Below are positions 28,265 through 42,400 of a stretch of DNA of 64,000 nt, piece after piece. Where the stretch lies: assembly GCA_013365325.1 (NCBI GenBank), contig JABVXV010000235.1, positions 36,073-100,072 of the forward strand, written 5' to 3'. The position numbers were made by a program, and so were the translations under genes. Below the pieces are notes generated by a model that was given only the letters and a program-made list of their open reading frames with translations, ran no database searches and was not told the origin of the DNA. The stretch comes from Dipetalonema caudispina. Lineage: Eukaryota > Nematoda > Chromadorea > Rhabditida > Onchocercidae. The stretch's first letter is position 1; each line of letters starts with the position of its first letter.

Positions 28265-30435
28265 TTATCGATGATCATCGTCAGGATTATAACGCATGCT
28301 ACGCACTAAACCATTCCAACGAATACCCCGTAAAGTAATACTTTTGAGAAATTGAACTTCTATCGATGAATCAATTCGATCGCACAATTCACAGCTTTCC
28401 AAATATAACTCAGTGAGTTTTGGTAATGAAATTAATGCACTGAAATAGGCTAGATAATAGCTATTAATTATTCAAACTTCAATTGCAGTCTTTGTACACT
28501 GAATAGTCACGCATTTCACGTTTCCAAACAGCTTCTATAAGTTTTCTAACGGATTTCAATCTAACCTATTTCAGGAAGATTCAATCTGACATTAACATTA
28601 CCTGTAACTTTCAGAAATCTAATTATATGCAGCATTAACTGTAAATCTATTAATCATTTAAAAATGTTACAAGCATTCGATTAGTCTATTTTTTCTAAGC
28701 ATTACATGGATTCCATAAATTAAATGATCAGAATAAAATTTCAATGATAAATTCAAGAAGAGCTGTAGTAAAGTTTGCAATATTAAAATTTATCATTTAA
28801 TTGTAAAAGAGATGAAACTAAACGTACGTATAAAATCGTTTCAATTGATCGTTAGTAGCAAATAAAGCATTCCAAATATGTACAAAACACAATGAACGAT
28901 GTGTTAATAGAAACCATATCAATAATTCAGGATATTTTGCTGTACTGTATCTTACACCAAGCTGTATATCATAAGAATGATATTGTAAAATTAATACAAT
29001 AAAAAGTTATCATAAGTTTGTTAAGCAAATAGATCAAATGAAATTCTTTATTGTGTTATCGTTGTACCAAAATATACATTTGCAAAATTTCCCACAAATT
29101 ATTGAATGATTAAGTGTGATCCATTGTTGATCAATGTATTACATATTGCTATTTATCAAATGTAATACATTCTTATCGTAATGATATATAAATTTTTTTC
29201 ACCATAAATTTTTCCAAATTTTCAATTTTTTTTAATTGATAAAATCTTTGAAATCAAAATTTTCTAGCATGCTAAATTTATTAGCTAATAAATTAATTGA
29301 AAATTGGAAGACTTACAGTTATATGTTTCAATTTATATAAATTGCAGTGATTTTCACACAATGAATATAATATCCTGGCTAACGTATCATATGGACAATT
29401 TAGTACGAGAGTCTCCAAATGTTGCATGTAACGGAAAGGTGGTAATTCTAATCGATGTGAACAACCTGAGAGATTGAAAAATTGAAAAAAATTAGCATAT
29501 GATTGTATGAAATTATTAAAGTATCATGTTCGTCGAAATATTTCAGAAAATATATTAGGATTAAATTTTAGAAACTTTATACTTATTTCTAAGTATTAAA
29601 TTAAGCTTAAGTAAATCAAGAAACTTTTTCACAAATTTTGTGATTTTCAGAATGAATTTTCTTTTTCTTTTCTTCGTATTAAAATAAAATATCAAAATTA
29701 AAATTTGAGAAAATCTCACCTTTACCAGCAGTTTTTTGAATCACAAATCCATCCATTATTAGTACTTTCAATTGTCGAAAATATTGCAAAGCTAATACAG
29801 CATCTGTTTCAAAAAATGGCTTATTACAGATTTGGCTTAAATCCAGTCGGTATAATTTTGGCGCTGCTGATGCTAACTGTAAATATGGAAAAGTGAAAAT
29901 TTTCAAACAGATAAGTTATTAGATTAAATAATTTCATAGCCGCTTTTCCATTCTTTTTGCCGTGATATTGCCACTACCGGGAAGTTTGCCATACTCGGAT
30001 AATCTTTCCGGAAACGTTCCATTTTCATTGGTCTGTGCCAAATGCTATGAACTAATTGATGTAATGCTAATTAAAGTTATTGAAAATTTATGAAAATAAA
30101 ACAATAATTACTATTATTTGTCGTATCTTTGATAATAAAAACAATAAATTTATTTCGGCTGTTTAAAAAAAAAGAATGTGCGATACCTGAATTAAGCCAG
30201 CTAACGTGAGGACAACTGAACAGTGACGCAGTGAAAGGTCACGTAAAGCGGGCATATAGAGATTGATGAATACAAAAATTTTATCAAAAACTGCATCATA
30301 ATCATTTTGATCATTTAACAGAGCAAAGCCTTTCCACTTACAATCTCTAAATATGGCCAAATAATCACAGGCAACATCAAGTTGATTTCGATGGCACAAA
30401 TTATCCTCAGCAAACCATTTGTAGTATTTTGATAC
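28265..30435 (-). CDS. F-box/LRR-like protein (5' incomplete)
   Basis: Exons 30187-30435, 29978-30066, 29720-29876, 29317-29465, 28828-28961 and 28265-28439 give about 317 aa. The sequence shows irregular leucine-rich repeats: MPALRDLSLRHC, APKLYRLDLSQI, FRQLKVLIMDGF, MQHLETLVLNC, LPKLTELYLESCELC, VQFLKSITLRGI. The first exon found opens with VSKYYKWFAEDN, which resembles the residues that normally follow an F-box, so an F-box exon probably lies upstream, but I could not find it between 30.4 and 34.3 kb. If correct, the role would be substrate recognition in an SCF-type ubiquitin ligase (inference). The 30187/30066 junction does not keep frame as read: the first exon ends on a codon boundary while the next needs two bases to start, so that boundary or the base sequence is wrong. 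All later junctions agree in phase. Confidence 0.65.
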
Positions 30436-33400
30436 CTGTCAAACGATTTCAATTCAAAATTCACAAATTGATGTTTTTTGTTCATTGAATTCTTCTAGAA
30501 TAAATATGGTTAGCGGAAATTATCCGACATAATTTAGGATAATTTCCATATGCAACAAAATATTCACATTTTACTTTTTTTTTCTTTACTGATTTTCTCG
30601 TTTTATTGGAAAAGGAAAATTTTCTAAATCTGAAAATTTTTTAATTTATTCTAAATTTATAACATATGCAGACGAAACCTATGAAGTGAAATTTATGGAA
30701 TGAATCTACCAAAAAAATGACTTTTAAAAGCCCATAAAAAAAAGGAACGATTAACAAACTTGTCGTAATTGAAGTAATGAGAAGAAATCGCAATAATTTA
30801 GAATGGTCAATTGAATTTCAGGTGATAAAGAGCAAATTGACACCATTAGCAACAATTCAAAATTGACAAATCAGAATAATTGTTAGTTGAAGCGATTACT
30901 GCAATGAAGGAAAGCTGAATTAAAAGTAATAATGAGAGAATGGTTTTAGTTTTCGAATAATGATTAGCTTTCGGATATCAGAAATATTTCTGCTTCAAAA
31001 TTAAGATTTGGCTAAGTTACAACAAAATTTATAATAAGAGGAAAAAGGCAGCAAATATCGATGGAATCAAACTATCAATTGGTAGCTAATTTTAGATTAT
31101 TTAAAAAAGATTTCATAGAAACTACTTGAAATATAATATTGACTTAATTGAGGAAAAAAAATTTTGTCGAATTTTCAAAATATAAAATCAACAGTGAATG
31201 CATTTTCCAAATAAATGGAAATATTTATTTCTGATGCATAGAATAAATATGAGAAATTAACAAAGTATTAAAATGAAAATTTGTTAAATTTATTTTATTT
31301 CTGATTGATTTATTCGTTTTTAGTTGACAATTAGGGAAAGTTATTTTACTTATAATTAATAAAAAGAATAGTTAATATTTTAAAAATCGATAATTAATAT
31401 TGATAGTTAGTATTTTTAAAAGAAAAAAAAAAACATTTATAGCTAATATTTAAACAAAAAAAAGACTATTTCATTTATAATTGGTTTTTTCAAAGAAAAT
31501 AAAAATACAAAAAAGTGTTCAAAACTGAACAAATAGTGGAAATTTTGAATTGCAAACAAATGGCGTAAATTTTGAAAGTACTAAAGTGAATGATCAACAA
31601 AAAAGTATGTGATGAAGAGAAAATAAAAAAAAAAAAGAAATGGGTAGAAAAATGCGTCGTATTAGTTTTGCTCTTTCAACAAATCAATATATGATGGTTG
31701 ATTTTAACTTTTGAAATGATTTGTTAGTTTTCGATGATTGTTTTTTTTTTTTTTTTTTTTGATCTTTCTATTCTTCTAACTTTACCTATTATTTGCTATA
31801 AAGTAATGATAATTTGTCAATATTCAACAATTATCATCAAATGTCATTTAATTCAACGATGATAAATGGATGGTTGGGAGGAAATGAAAAAAAAAAAGAA
31901 TTTTTTTTTGTATTTACATATCATTTTTCTAACTTATCAGAAATGTTTTTCTGTTTTTCGATCGTTTTGTTCAGTTCTGTTTTATGATGAATGATTCATT
32001 TTTGTTTTGAGTCGCTTTTTTTTTTTCCGAAATATTTGAATAGGTTTATAATAGTTATTAAAATGAATTAAACTACAAATGATTACATCAAATATAGCGA
32101 AGTATTAAGGTATAATAATATTTCATTCCAAAAAAATATTTAATTCAAAGGAAATTTAAATAATTTGAGATTTAAATTTCATTTTTGATTTTTGATTTAG
32201 TTTTCACCACTTGTTACAACTGAATTCGACTAACGACTCCTCAAATGGCATTCTCGAATGAACTCTCAAATGAGATAAGAGACGGGAAAAGGAAAGTAGT
32301 AGTAGTAGTAAATAAAAAATGAAATTAATTCGAACTGCTATAAATCAATTTCATGAAAAATGTGATTTGAAAAAGTGAAAAACTACAGGAAAAAGTTCGT
32401 GAAATTGCTTATGTTTATACATAAGAATGACAGAGAGAGAAAGATAAAATGATAGAGAAAAAAATTGCAAATTTCAAAAAAAAAAAAAGAAAAAATAGCT
32501 ACACTTACTAAATATCCATTAGTCGATAATTGATCAGATTTAATTATTCGTCCCTTTTAGATTTGATCAACTTTTCCTCATTTAATCCAACTAATCATAC
32601 CGATCAAATACTGTGCAAATTTTCTCTCTCTATTATGCAAATTATCTGAATCATTGCAAATTTACATAAAATGAAGGAAAAAAAGTGAAATCAATAGGAT
32701 AGAAAAATATTGTCGAAAAATATTTGACAGACTTTTTCATTTTCTTTTTCTGAACATACAACATATCATTGCGGAAAGATTTCTGTATTGTTTTGTTTTG
32801 TTTTGTTTTGTTTTTTTTTTGAAAACTTTTTACCTTGTAATAATTGAACTAATTAGTAATTGAGTTAATTATATCATACCTTTTTTTCTATCTCTTTTGA
32901 AGTATTGAATTTGTAAATTAAAAGCATTTTGTATAAACAATTATTTTAAAAATTGAAATTGAAGAAGCCAATGATAAGTGCAAATTGTTAATTCAAACAT
33001 TAAGCTGAATATTTAAATAATGTTTGAATTTATTCGGTTTCTCTTTTTTGCATTTGGTATTCTTATTATAATTAATTAAGAAGCATATAATATAGATAAT
33101 TTGAATTATCCCTTAAATATAACATCCGTGGACTCGTATATTTGTAATTAAGAATCTTTGAAATCGTTACTAATAAACCGAATGGTTTAACTAAAATCCA
33201 TCGATCTAATTGTTTCAACGTTTATTTAACACTTCATATTAATTAGTTTACTGTCTTCCCATTAATTCTTTACTTTGAATAAGTTTACTCAATCGATTTT
33301 TTTTTTTTTTTTTTGCTTAGTTTTTGTAAGATATTCCTTCATTATTTTATGAAATTCACAGCAGGAATCTATTCGAAGTATTGCATTTATTTTAATTGTT

Positions 33401-34332
33401 TAAAACTTTGAAAATTAATTGCAAAGACAAAAAAATAATTGGAGGGTTAATAAATTAAAAAGTTTCCATCCTTTTGTACAAGTTTTACTTTTCATCTTTT
33501 ACTGAATTTAATAAGAAGGTTGAAAATTAAAATTTTTTGCACAAAAACACAAATATTGCAATTAATAATGATTTCGGTGATATTTGTCGAAAATTTTTTG
33601 TGTTATCACTAAAACTTCAGCTGCTCCAATTAATTTTCTTTTCGATTAAATAGAAATTAAATTAAAAATTCTGCATGAAATTTTGGCTAGCAAACCTATC
33701 TCACCTTTATTATCGCAAAACTCACTATCGAACTATAAATCAGAATAAATCTTTGCCAATTTAAGAAAATATTTTTGGGTGATCGCATATTTCCATATTT
33801 GTTCGATTAACTTGACTTGTTTGTATTTTCAAAAATTTCAGTACTTCAGTACTAAGAGTTAAAAATTTTGTTAATCTATAGTTTGATAAATTCTTGTAGA
33901 TTCATTGATTTTTGTCCTCATCATTTGTCATTTGTCCATTTATTATCATATTCATAAATGACCGTATCAGGCAACCGCAAGCTGAATGATTGAAAGGCCT
34001 TAGGTGAGAATTATTCCAAATTATCCGTCTATCTTTTCCTCCTTATTTATAGCATATATTTTGTTTTGATAATCAACTCTGTGATATTTCCATAAATGAA
34101 GTGTGTCGAATATGAAGTACACCAACAATAAACTAAAAAATAATCCGTACTTGAACGATTTATAGCAAATAATGAAATTCAAAAATTGATCCAAATGAAT
34201 CGAAAATTATTTTCCATTGCAATTGTTTTTGCTCAAATTACTTTTAGAAATTGAAATATCAAACTGTAGGACATTTATACCACAATAGACATGAAATATA
34301 AAAACAGCGCAATTGTTGCAGTTAGATCAGAT
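30436..34332. other. AT-rich region without confirmed gene
   Basis: About 3.9 kb between two minus-strand genes. It should contain the promoter and probably the missing first exon or exons of the LRR-like gene, but none could be called. It has a (TTTTG)n run at about 32789 and many homopolymers. One minus-strand open stretch near 33070-33215 lacks convincing splice sites. Confidence 0.4.
32789..32822. repeat. (TTTTG)n pentanucleotide repeat
   Basis: Four to five TTTTG units followed by poly-T. Confidence 0.85.
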
Positions 34333-37300
34333 TCAGAAGTGATGCTCGTAATTTTTGTTCTGTTCATCTTCTCGATATACGCTGTATCGAATTTCAGTAC
34401 AAAGTGATGATTGTTCGGAATAACAAATAGGAAAGTGTATTCCGTCTCCCACATGAGAATCCACCGGAAATGCCCATAGACCCCAACCAAATACGGCACG
34501 TAAATTGCGATATGTTCCCATATTATAATCGGCATTTGAATCACCGCTGAAATATTTGCCGGATTCTAATGTTAATTTTCAAATTTAAACTTTACTATAT
34601 TAATTTGGCAAAGAATGAATTTATCTTAAATTTATATTTCCGGAAACAAACTAAGGGTAAAAAGAGAGAGTAGAGGAAAATAGCGAAAGGCAAGGTTGAA
34701 TAAGCTACGAATTTCTTGGCTACGATTCGGAATTGGGGAAGGTTGTGAAACTGTATTTTTGACCTTAGCTTTCATCGAATTGAAAACTTTGCCATGAATT
34801 CCATGTTTGGCTTGTAAAATTATCCCTTATCTCCAAATTTCAATTTCCATCTATTACTGTGTAGTAGTAAGGTGGTTTGTATTTCTCAAAGAATAAGTTA
34901 AACTTCGGAGAATAAATGTCTGTTATAGATAAAATGATTATTCGGGGCTTTATTTCCAAATTAAGTTAATTAATATTAATTGAGAATTTGAAGTAAATTT
35001 CTCGGCAAAAGAATATTTTCCTAAAACAATAAAGGCATTTCTTTTTTTTTTTTTTTTTTCGTCTTCATTTCCCCTATCAAATGTAAAATTTCACATGGCT
35101 AAAATATTGATGATCGCTATATATTTACCGAATATTTGGTGGTTTTGCTTGCTCGCAAGTGGTTTCATTAAGTGCTGCAAGTCGTATATGATAAATGAGA
35201 AGCTCTCCAAGTGGATAATAACCAAAAATAGCAAATAAAATGACACATAAAGAGACACAAATAAAATTAACAATTTGTTCAGTCCATTGTTGTCGCACAA
35301 AATAACGAATGATACATTCTATACTTGTCAACAAAGCCCTAAAAAATTTACTTCTTCTTAAACAGTTGAAAATTTTCAATTATAGTTGTTGCAACAAAAT
35401 GTACAGAATTCAATGAGCAAAATAAAACAAAATGTTTTAATAATAATTGATATCTCATTTTTAAAAAAATTTAAATAATACACTTAATTTTTAATAACTT
35501 TTAAAATAATGTAGTTAATTTAATAATTGATAATAACTTAATTAGAGATGATGGAATAATTGATAATAACAAAAAACACTAACCAAGCTAATAAGATACA
35601 ACTATAGATAAGATAAAGCATGAAATATTTGTAATTATTGAATGAGACACATTTGTTGATCCATGGACAATGATGATCATATTTGACGACACAGAAACCA
35701 CATGATGAGCAATGATGACTTCGATCAGGTTTGATAAGCGAACATTGATAGCAATATCTTGAAATGAAATATCTTTTAAAAGATTTATTTCCAATTTTAA
35801 GTTCTGTTGAGTTTTTTCAAGTATCTTTTGCAGGATTTTAGTTTAAAAAATACACATTTAAAAATGCTTAATTGGTAAAAATAATCACCAACCACAGAGT
35901 CCATTATTTTCGAGTAGTGTGGTCACTTTATGATCATTTCAATAACAGAAACAATTTTCCGCCGTTGAGAAATTTTATTTTTATTTTCGATGAAAGTCTT
36001 TCAAAATTCTCAAAAAAAAAAAAAAAAAAAAGAAGGAAAAACATAAAAGTTTAAATACCTCAGACGATTGTAATTGTCCACTTCAACGAAACGTAATCCC
36101 TTATTTTCGGCAAAACTATTCAATATATGGGATTGATTTTGTACCTGCTCACTGGTAGAGGTATCCGGAAGATATCGGTCCTCCTTGAATGGTGTTACTG
36201 CTTTTATCTTCTCATCGGTTTCCTTATCCGTCTGATGACATTATCATGCAATATTATTTTAATTAAATGAATTAATTTGTGAATAGTTATGCTAAATGAT
36301 AGAAAATTTTTTTTTTTTAAAGTTAAAAAATACACATCTGAAAATGTAAAATCATCAGCAATCAACTGGTAAAAAAAATTATATCTCATCAAAATGCTAT
36401 TAAAAATTTTAGAACATTATTATAATTTGTAATTAATTTACTTCAAAACTATTAGTTAAATTCATACTACTAAATTTCAAAGTTTTTTTTGATTTAATTG
36501 AATTTCTTCAATTAGCAATGCAATTATTTATTAAATGCAATTATGGTAGGTGAACAATTTCTAAATTTTGTTCGGTGTTAACGAATAATTTGAAAATTTG
36601 TTAGTTTAGGAAGACATACAAAGTACTGAATTGGTACTCGAGCAGTTGGTGTGACCACTGACATTACAAGTGACCAAAGCATCATGAAGAGAATCACATT
36701 GAAGACAATTAGATAAATTGTAATTTGAGTGGTATTTGTTAAGAATTGAAAGCAAGTGATCCATGTATATACGTAATATCTACAACAATTTTATTAAATC
36801 CATCAAAATTAAATTCTCTTCAAATTTTTGATAATTTTTGACAACAAATGTCTGTACATTTCCAGTGATACGTAATGTTCTATGATAGAGTATTGATTCA
36901 TTTCTCTCTCCCTCTCTCACTCTCTCTCTCTCATTCTTTGTAATGAATACTTTTTTCAAGGTGAATATATGATTTGAATTAGACAATTTAAAATTTAAAT
37001 ATTTCTTCTTTAAAAAAGAAAAAAAAAAACGCCTAAAACTAGATGATCAAAAATTATATCAAAATGATTTGTTTTGTTTTTGAATAATTTCAAAAAAGAA
37101 AAAAAAAAACGCCTAAAACTAGATGATCAAAAATTATATCAAAATGATTTGTTTTGTTTTTGAATAATTTCAAAAAAGAAAATTAATTCCATTTCAATTT
37201 CGTTTTTAAATCATTCGAAATTGTTGAAATGATAGTAAAAATTGTTGCTTAAAATATATTTTCCCTTTTTTGCTTAGAAGAAAAAATATTAAAAACATAC

Positions 37301-37428
37301 GAATAGATGAAAATGAGAAGTTGCATGAGAAGGAGCGTATTTAGAGCTAAATTTAGAAAAAATCCTCGAAATGGATGCTTTTTACGATAGTTTCGCACAA
37401 ATACATAAATTTTTGAATACCACGACAT
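34333..37428 (-). CDS. DHHC palmitoyltransferase, ZDHHC2/15/20 type
   Basis: Six exons, 37301-37428, 36620-36779, 36059-36231, 35584-35757, 35129-35338 and 34333-34546, all in frame, give 352 aa. The cysteine-rich domain (about residues 155-200) has [15 protein letters not shown], then C..C and the catalytic DHHCPW (Cys near 184), followed by [10 protein letters not shown]. Two membrane segments lie before it ([33 protein letters not shown]) and two after it ([32 protein letters not shown]). The TTxE-like motif appears as NETTCEQ and the PaCCT-like motif as [13 protein letters not shown]. The enzyme attaches palmitate to protein cysteines at Golgi, endosome or plasma membrane; substrates cannot be read. 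Compared with human ZDHHC20 the order of motifs and length agree well. A single G precedes the Met as GTGATG; the ATG at 37428 is taken as start. Confidence 0.92.
37012..37181. repeat. Perfect tandem duplication, 80-bp period
   Basis: Two 80-base copies (37012-37091 and 37092-37171) contain GCCTAAAACTAGATGATCAA, then a TTTTG run and AATTTC, and a third copy begins and stops within about 10 bases. It lies in the first intron of the DHHC gene. The lack of differences implies a recent event or an assembly duplication. Confidence 0.9.
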
Positions 37429-39414
37429 CACTCAATCTAAAATATTTTCTCCTCCTAAGATTTAATTTTTTTAAAAGGAATTTTAAAAATGTTTAACAAA
37501 ATGAAAGTATTTTTTTAAGTTTAAAGAAATTATAGCTATTTCAAAAAAGAAAAATTTTCTTTTTGCAATACAAAATTGAAATATTCACTCATACTAAAAC
37601 TTATAGATTTATAAGAAAGTCTAATTAGCATCATATGATAAAAGCTTAGACAAACATGTTTGATAATCGAATATATTAAACAGGCTGCCAAGAATGATAA
37701 CTTACTAAACAATGAACTTTAGAATTCATTAAACTTTTTTTTGAAGTAATCTTCAATTTTACTCAAATATGCAATTTTAATTTAAATTATTTGCCTTCAT
37801 TATCTTCTTTTACAGTCTTCATGATTGCCAAAATGTTTAAAAAAAAAAAAAAAAAAAAGTTATAGACCTGTAAAAAAAGATTATGCAATGTTTTAATATT
37901 GAAATTATGTCTAACAAAGCAAATTTAGAGTTCAATTATTTTTCTCATTGCGAAAATTAAAATTATTAGCTCCAAAAGGTAAACTGAATGAGTTAACAAT
38001 CATTCTTATAAATTTTTTTTTCAATGAAAAAATTTATCAATTTGATGGCAATATGCGCATTTGTAAAATCATTATTAAATCATTTGAATGCTTCAAAGTA
38101 TTTCATTATCACCCATCAATTTCAGCTAATAACAAGACTGTAATATTTCGAGAATCAGAACAAATATATGATTGATTATACACTTCTTAACTTTTAAAAT
38201 CAAATAAACGCATAAATTAAATTAGAATGAATTGAATTAAATTTTATTTATTTAAGGGGAGAATTATTTATTCCAAATTAATTCCTTTTAATTAATTTTT
38301 TTTTACCACATATTCGATTACTTTTAAAATTTGTTATTATGTAATCTTTCCAAGAATTTAGTACTAATAGACTATGTATCGCTTTTAATTAAATGATTAT
38401 TGATTATACAAATTTAATTTCCAAATGGAAGGAAGATCACATGAATGTTACATACCAATGAATGAATGAATATTTTAGTTATGCTATTCGACTGACATGT
38501 TTAGTGACTGCGATAAATTCATAATTTAAGGTAAAATTCAAAGGAAATGAAAAATATTTGATCGTCAATTCAAAAAATATTAGATTAATTAAAAAATTAC
38601 GCAAATCATATGATTAACTCTTTAAAAAAAAAGTCATTTTGTTGCTAAAATTTTTCCGTAGTTGGGAAATAAATTAAATTTCTGCCGCTCTTCCATTTCT
38701 TAATAAATTAAATTTACGTTATAGATTTCTGAAGAAATGAAAGAGTGAGAGGTTATATGCAGATGTAATATGAAATCACTAACAATATTTCATAATTAAT
38801 TGCATGATGGACAAATTTTGAAAAGATTAAATTAAAAAAAATTTTCTCAGGATTTCTACTTGAACTAATATAAGGAGGCAAATATTGGCAAACAAATTAT
38901 AATTGTTGTTTGTGGTGAAAAAAAAAAATTTTTTTTTATTTTAATTGAAAGTGGAAATTTTAAAAGATCCTTTTTCATTCGGAACAAAATTTGAATTTAA
39001 CTTTCATTCCCGAAACTTTGATTCAGTTATGACTTCAGGTGTATCTAACGTTATTTGCTATCAGTAACCAATTGTTAATTAAATGATGTATGCAGATTTT
39101 ACGTATCACTATTTTTATCAGTTCACTGTGATTAACATAATCATTTATATTCTTTTTTATCACTTGCAATGATTGATGCATGTGGGGATGCATAATATTA
39201 ATTATCTGACAGTATAATGAGAAGTCAAATATGCCAAACTTAGTTAAGGCTTTTGAAAAATATCCAAGTGATCAGGCTTAAGTTGCATTTTAGTAAATAC
39301 CTTCAGAGAGATGTATAAATTGATAATACACTTTTAAACAGTGTGAGAGAACTTTCTTTCAAAACTTTTATCAAATAATATAGCAAAACTTCTATCGTAT
39401 AATTTTCACAACTG
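37429..39414. other. AT-rich intergenic region
   Basis: Between the DHHC gene start and the acyl-CoA synthetase stop. The plus-strand open frame at 37948 is Lys/Ile/Phe-rich with no splice support. Contains the DHHC gene promoter and the 3' UTR of the ligase gene by position. Confidence 0.5.
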
Positions 39415-42400
39415 TTAAAATTCAATGTTCAACAAGTCTTTCCGTGATATTTTACCACTTGGCGTTTTTGGCAATTCACTTACTATTTGTACGCCACCAC
39501 GTAGTTGCTTATGTGGCGCTACTCGTTCTGCAATAGTTTATAAATTAACTATTGCTAGAAAATTAATCGAAATTAATTGTTTCAAGAAAAAAAATAAATA
39601 AATAAAATTGCAAAAACTTAATACATTAAAACGAGCATATTTTAATAACAAGCCATGGCTGGCATATCTTGAAGATTATTTAACTATAAATATCTATATT
39701 TTAATTCAGATATATAATATCATGAATTACACTCTTGATGTAATACAGTCCGATGAAATTTTGACAAGATCATTTGTGGACAATTTCTACAAGTTTAAAG
39801 TAGAGTAAATTTAATCGAGGACAAAATTCCTATAAATTGAATTGGTAGATATTTTAAATTCAGCTATTCATTGTAGATTACATCTTGACAAATTGAATTC
39901 ACTTCTCTTCCTACATAGTTTCCGTATTGAAATTTTAACTTCATATTAAAAAATTTCAAACCATTTACGTATTCGATAAGATCCCTGGACAGGAAGTTCG
40001 TTGTTTTCTCATTCATCAATACAACAAATGCTTTTGGAACCTGACAAATGGATTCATTTGTGATCGATTCACATTTTTTGAACTCTTTATGATTAAGTAT
40101 TTATATAATAACCAATATTTTGTCATTTTTCAATACAAAATTAAAATTGAACAACGAATTTTCATTTCCTTGATAAATTAATAGATTTTGTCGGAATGAA
40201 TGATAGTATGATAATGATGAAAATTATTATTATTATTTTTGATTCAGATGTTGTGAAACTTGCTAACTTTAGTTCTTAACTTAAGCTTTGTTCTAATTTG
40301 TTCTCAAACTATATAATATAGCCAATAAATTATATGGATTTTTAAGGGAAGTACAATGACACCTGTCCGTGATCCTTATCCGATATACCAATAACAGCTG
40401 CATCGCTGACATTCTTGTGACATTTCAAGATATCCTCCTGAAATTTTGCAAAAAACAGCAATCCAGTATTTAAGCTAACTAAAAGGTAATCTTACTTAAT
40501 ATTATATTAGATATGAAAAATGAACGAAATGGTATGAACCAATTCAGTTGGTGATACTTGCATGCCGTTCACTTTAATTAAATCCTTCTTTCGATCCACA
40601 ACGAAGTAAAAACTGTTGGAATCAAAATACATCACATCACCTGAAACAGTAATATCACACACGGCAGCATTTTCCGGACACTTAAGAAGGAATCAAATTC
40701 GATAAATGTTCGCGGCTAGTGCTTCATTCAATCTAACATATATTTATGAAATGTTAAATAGGTCATTTACAACAATACTTGTATTCAATTTTCAGTATTC
40801 TGATTTTAATTCTTAAATATCCGATTCTAAGCAGTTGAAATTGGTTTTGATTTGACGTCGATAAGAGATGGCTGTAAAAGGGAATGAATTATTACCAGTA
40901 TGTAACCACTTGTTGTTGTCAATAACTTTTTTCGTTTCTTCCGCATTGTTCAAATAACCTTTCATGATAGCTTCTGATCGTAGCAAGAGTTCACCTGGTT
41001 TCCACGGTTCTTTTTGCACTGCACCAGTTTCTTCATCCAGCAACTGCAATATGCATGAAAGATGTGACATTTTTATTTCATGATTTAAATATTTTGTAAT
41101 AAATTAAAAGATTAATCATGTAAATTGCTGTTTTTAGTGACCATAGCTTCGAAACCGGGCAGCAATTTTCCACAACTTCCCAAATAACTGTCGTCATCGA
41201 TCGGTGTACCCAGCGGTGTTATATGACTTAGAACAACTACTTCCGTCATACCGTAACCTAGAAGTGACACGTTATAATCATGAGCAGTCAGAAGAATTAT
41301 GGAAACAGAACATTGATATAACTTGTCAACATGATGGTGCTAAACTATATCAATTAAGAGCTATGTGATAGCAATTGGTTAAATTTAATTCATTATGACT
41401 TCGCTAAGGTATATACGTTACTTGAAATAACAAAAATTTCTTGGAAATTATCGTAATCAGTCTAAATTACAGAATAATTAGCAAAAACGAATACCTTGTA
41501 TTAGATTAATTACATGAGGGAATTTTTGCAGGAATCGCTTACTGAGTTCTTTACCCAAAGGGGCACTTCCACATAATACGGTGGTTAATGATGACAAATT
41601 CCAACGCTTAATTTGAATTTCATCCTGGCAAAGATTTTCGAGTATTACCGGTACCACATTTAGTGTATCGATCTAAAATAGCCGATGAGATAGTTATAGT
41701 AGAAAATTGAAAATGTACATGAAAATAAATAGGCTATTTTGGAAAGTCAATGTAGTTCAATTGGTGAGGAAAAGTTGATTAATTTAAAAAATAAGAATAA
41801 AAGCAGATAATCAGGGTCGAAAGTAAATTTATTACAACTACGTTGGAAAATTTATTACAACTTCGTTCAGTATCATAAAGCATCTTTAGAATGATAGTTT
41901 TGAATGATATATACTTTCAAATATTTGATGCTAAAGCAATTTTTAGAAAGATTTAAGTAGTACTTTATATTTTTCAATACAATTTAACATTATTGCCGGA
42001 TGGAAATGTTTCATTATAATAGTTTGATGTCCTTCTAGTAAACAATAACATAATGCCCAAAATCCGGAACCATGATAAAACGGTAATGCACCAATAGTTA
42101 TACGTCGGCGACCTCCCGAAAGCTTGTCAAATAATGCTCTAAAACACGAACAAATATTCAATTCATTTCGATTTTGAATCCAAAAATTCACAGAAATACA
42201 CAGTAAGGCAATTTTGTTTCTTTTTTTTTTTTTTTTTTTTTTTTTCGGGAGCTAAAAAACGAAAAAGAAACAGGAAAATGCAGGAAGGAAAAAATGGAGA
42301 ATTTAATAAACAAAGTTGAATTTAGAATTATAGAAATAATAACATGAATATAGAAATCATACATATGAACAAAGAATTAATATGAAATTAATATAAAAGG

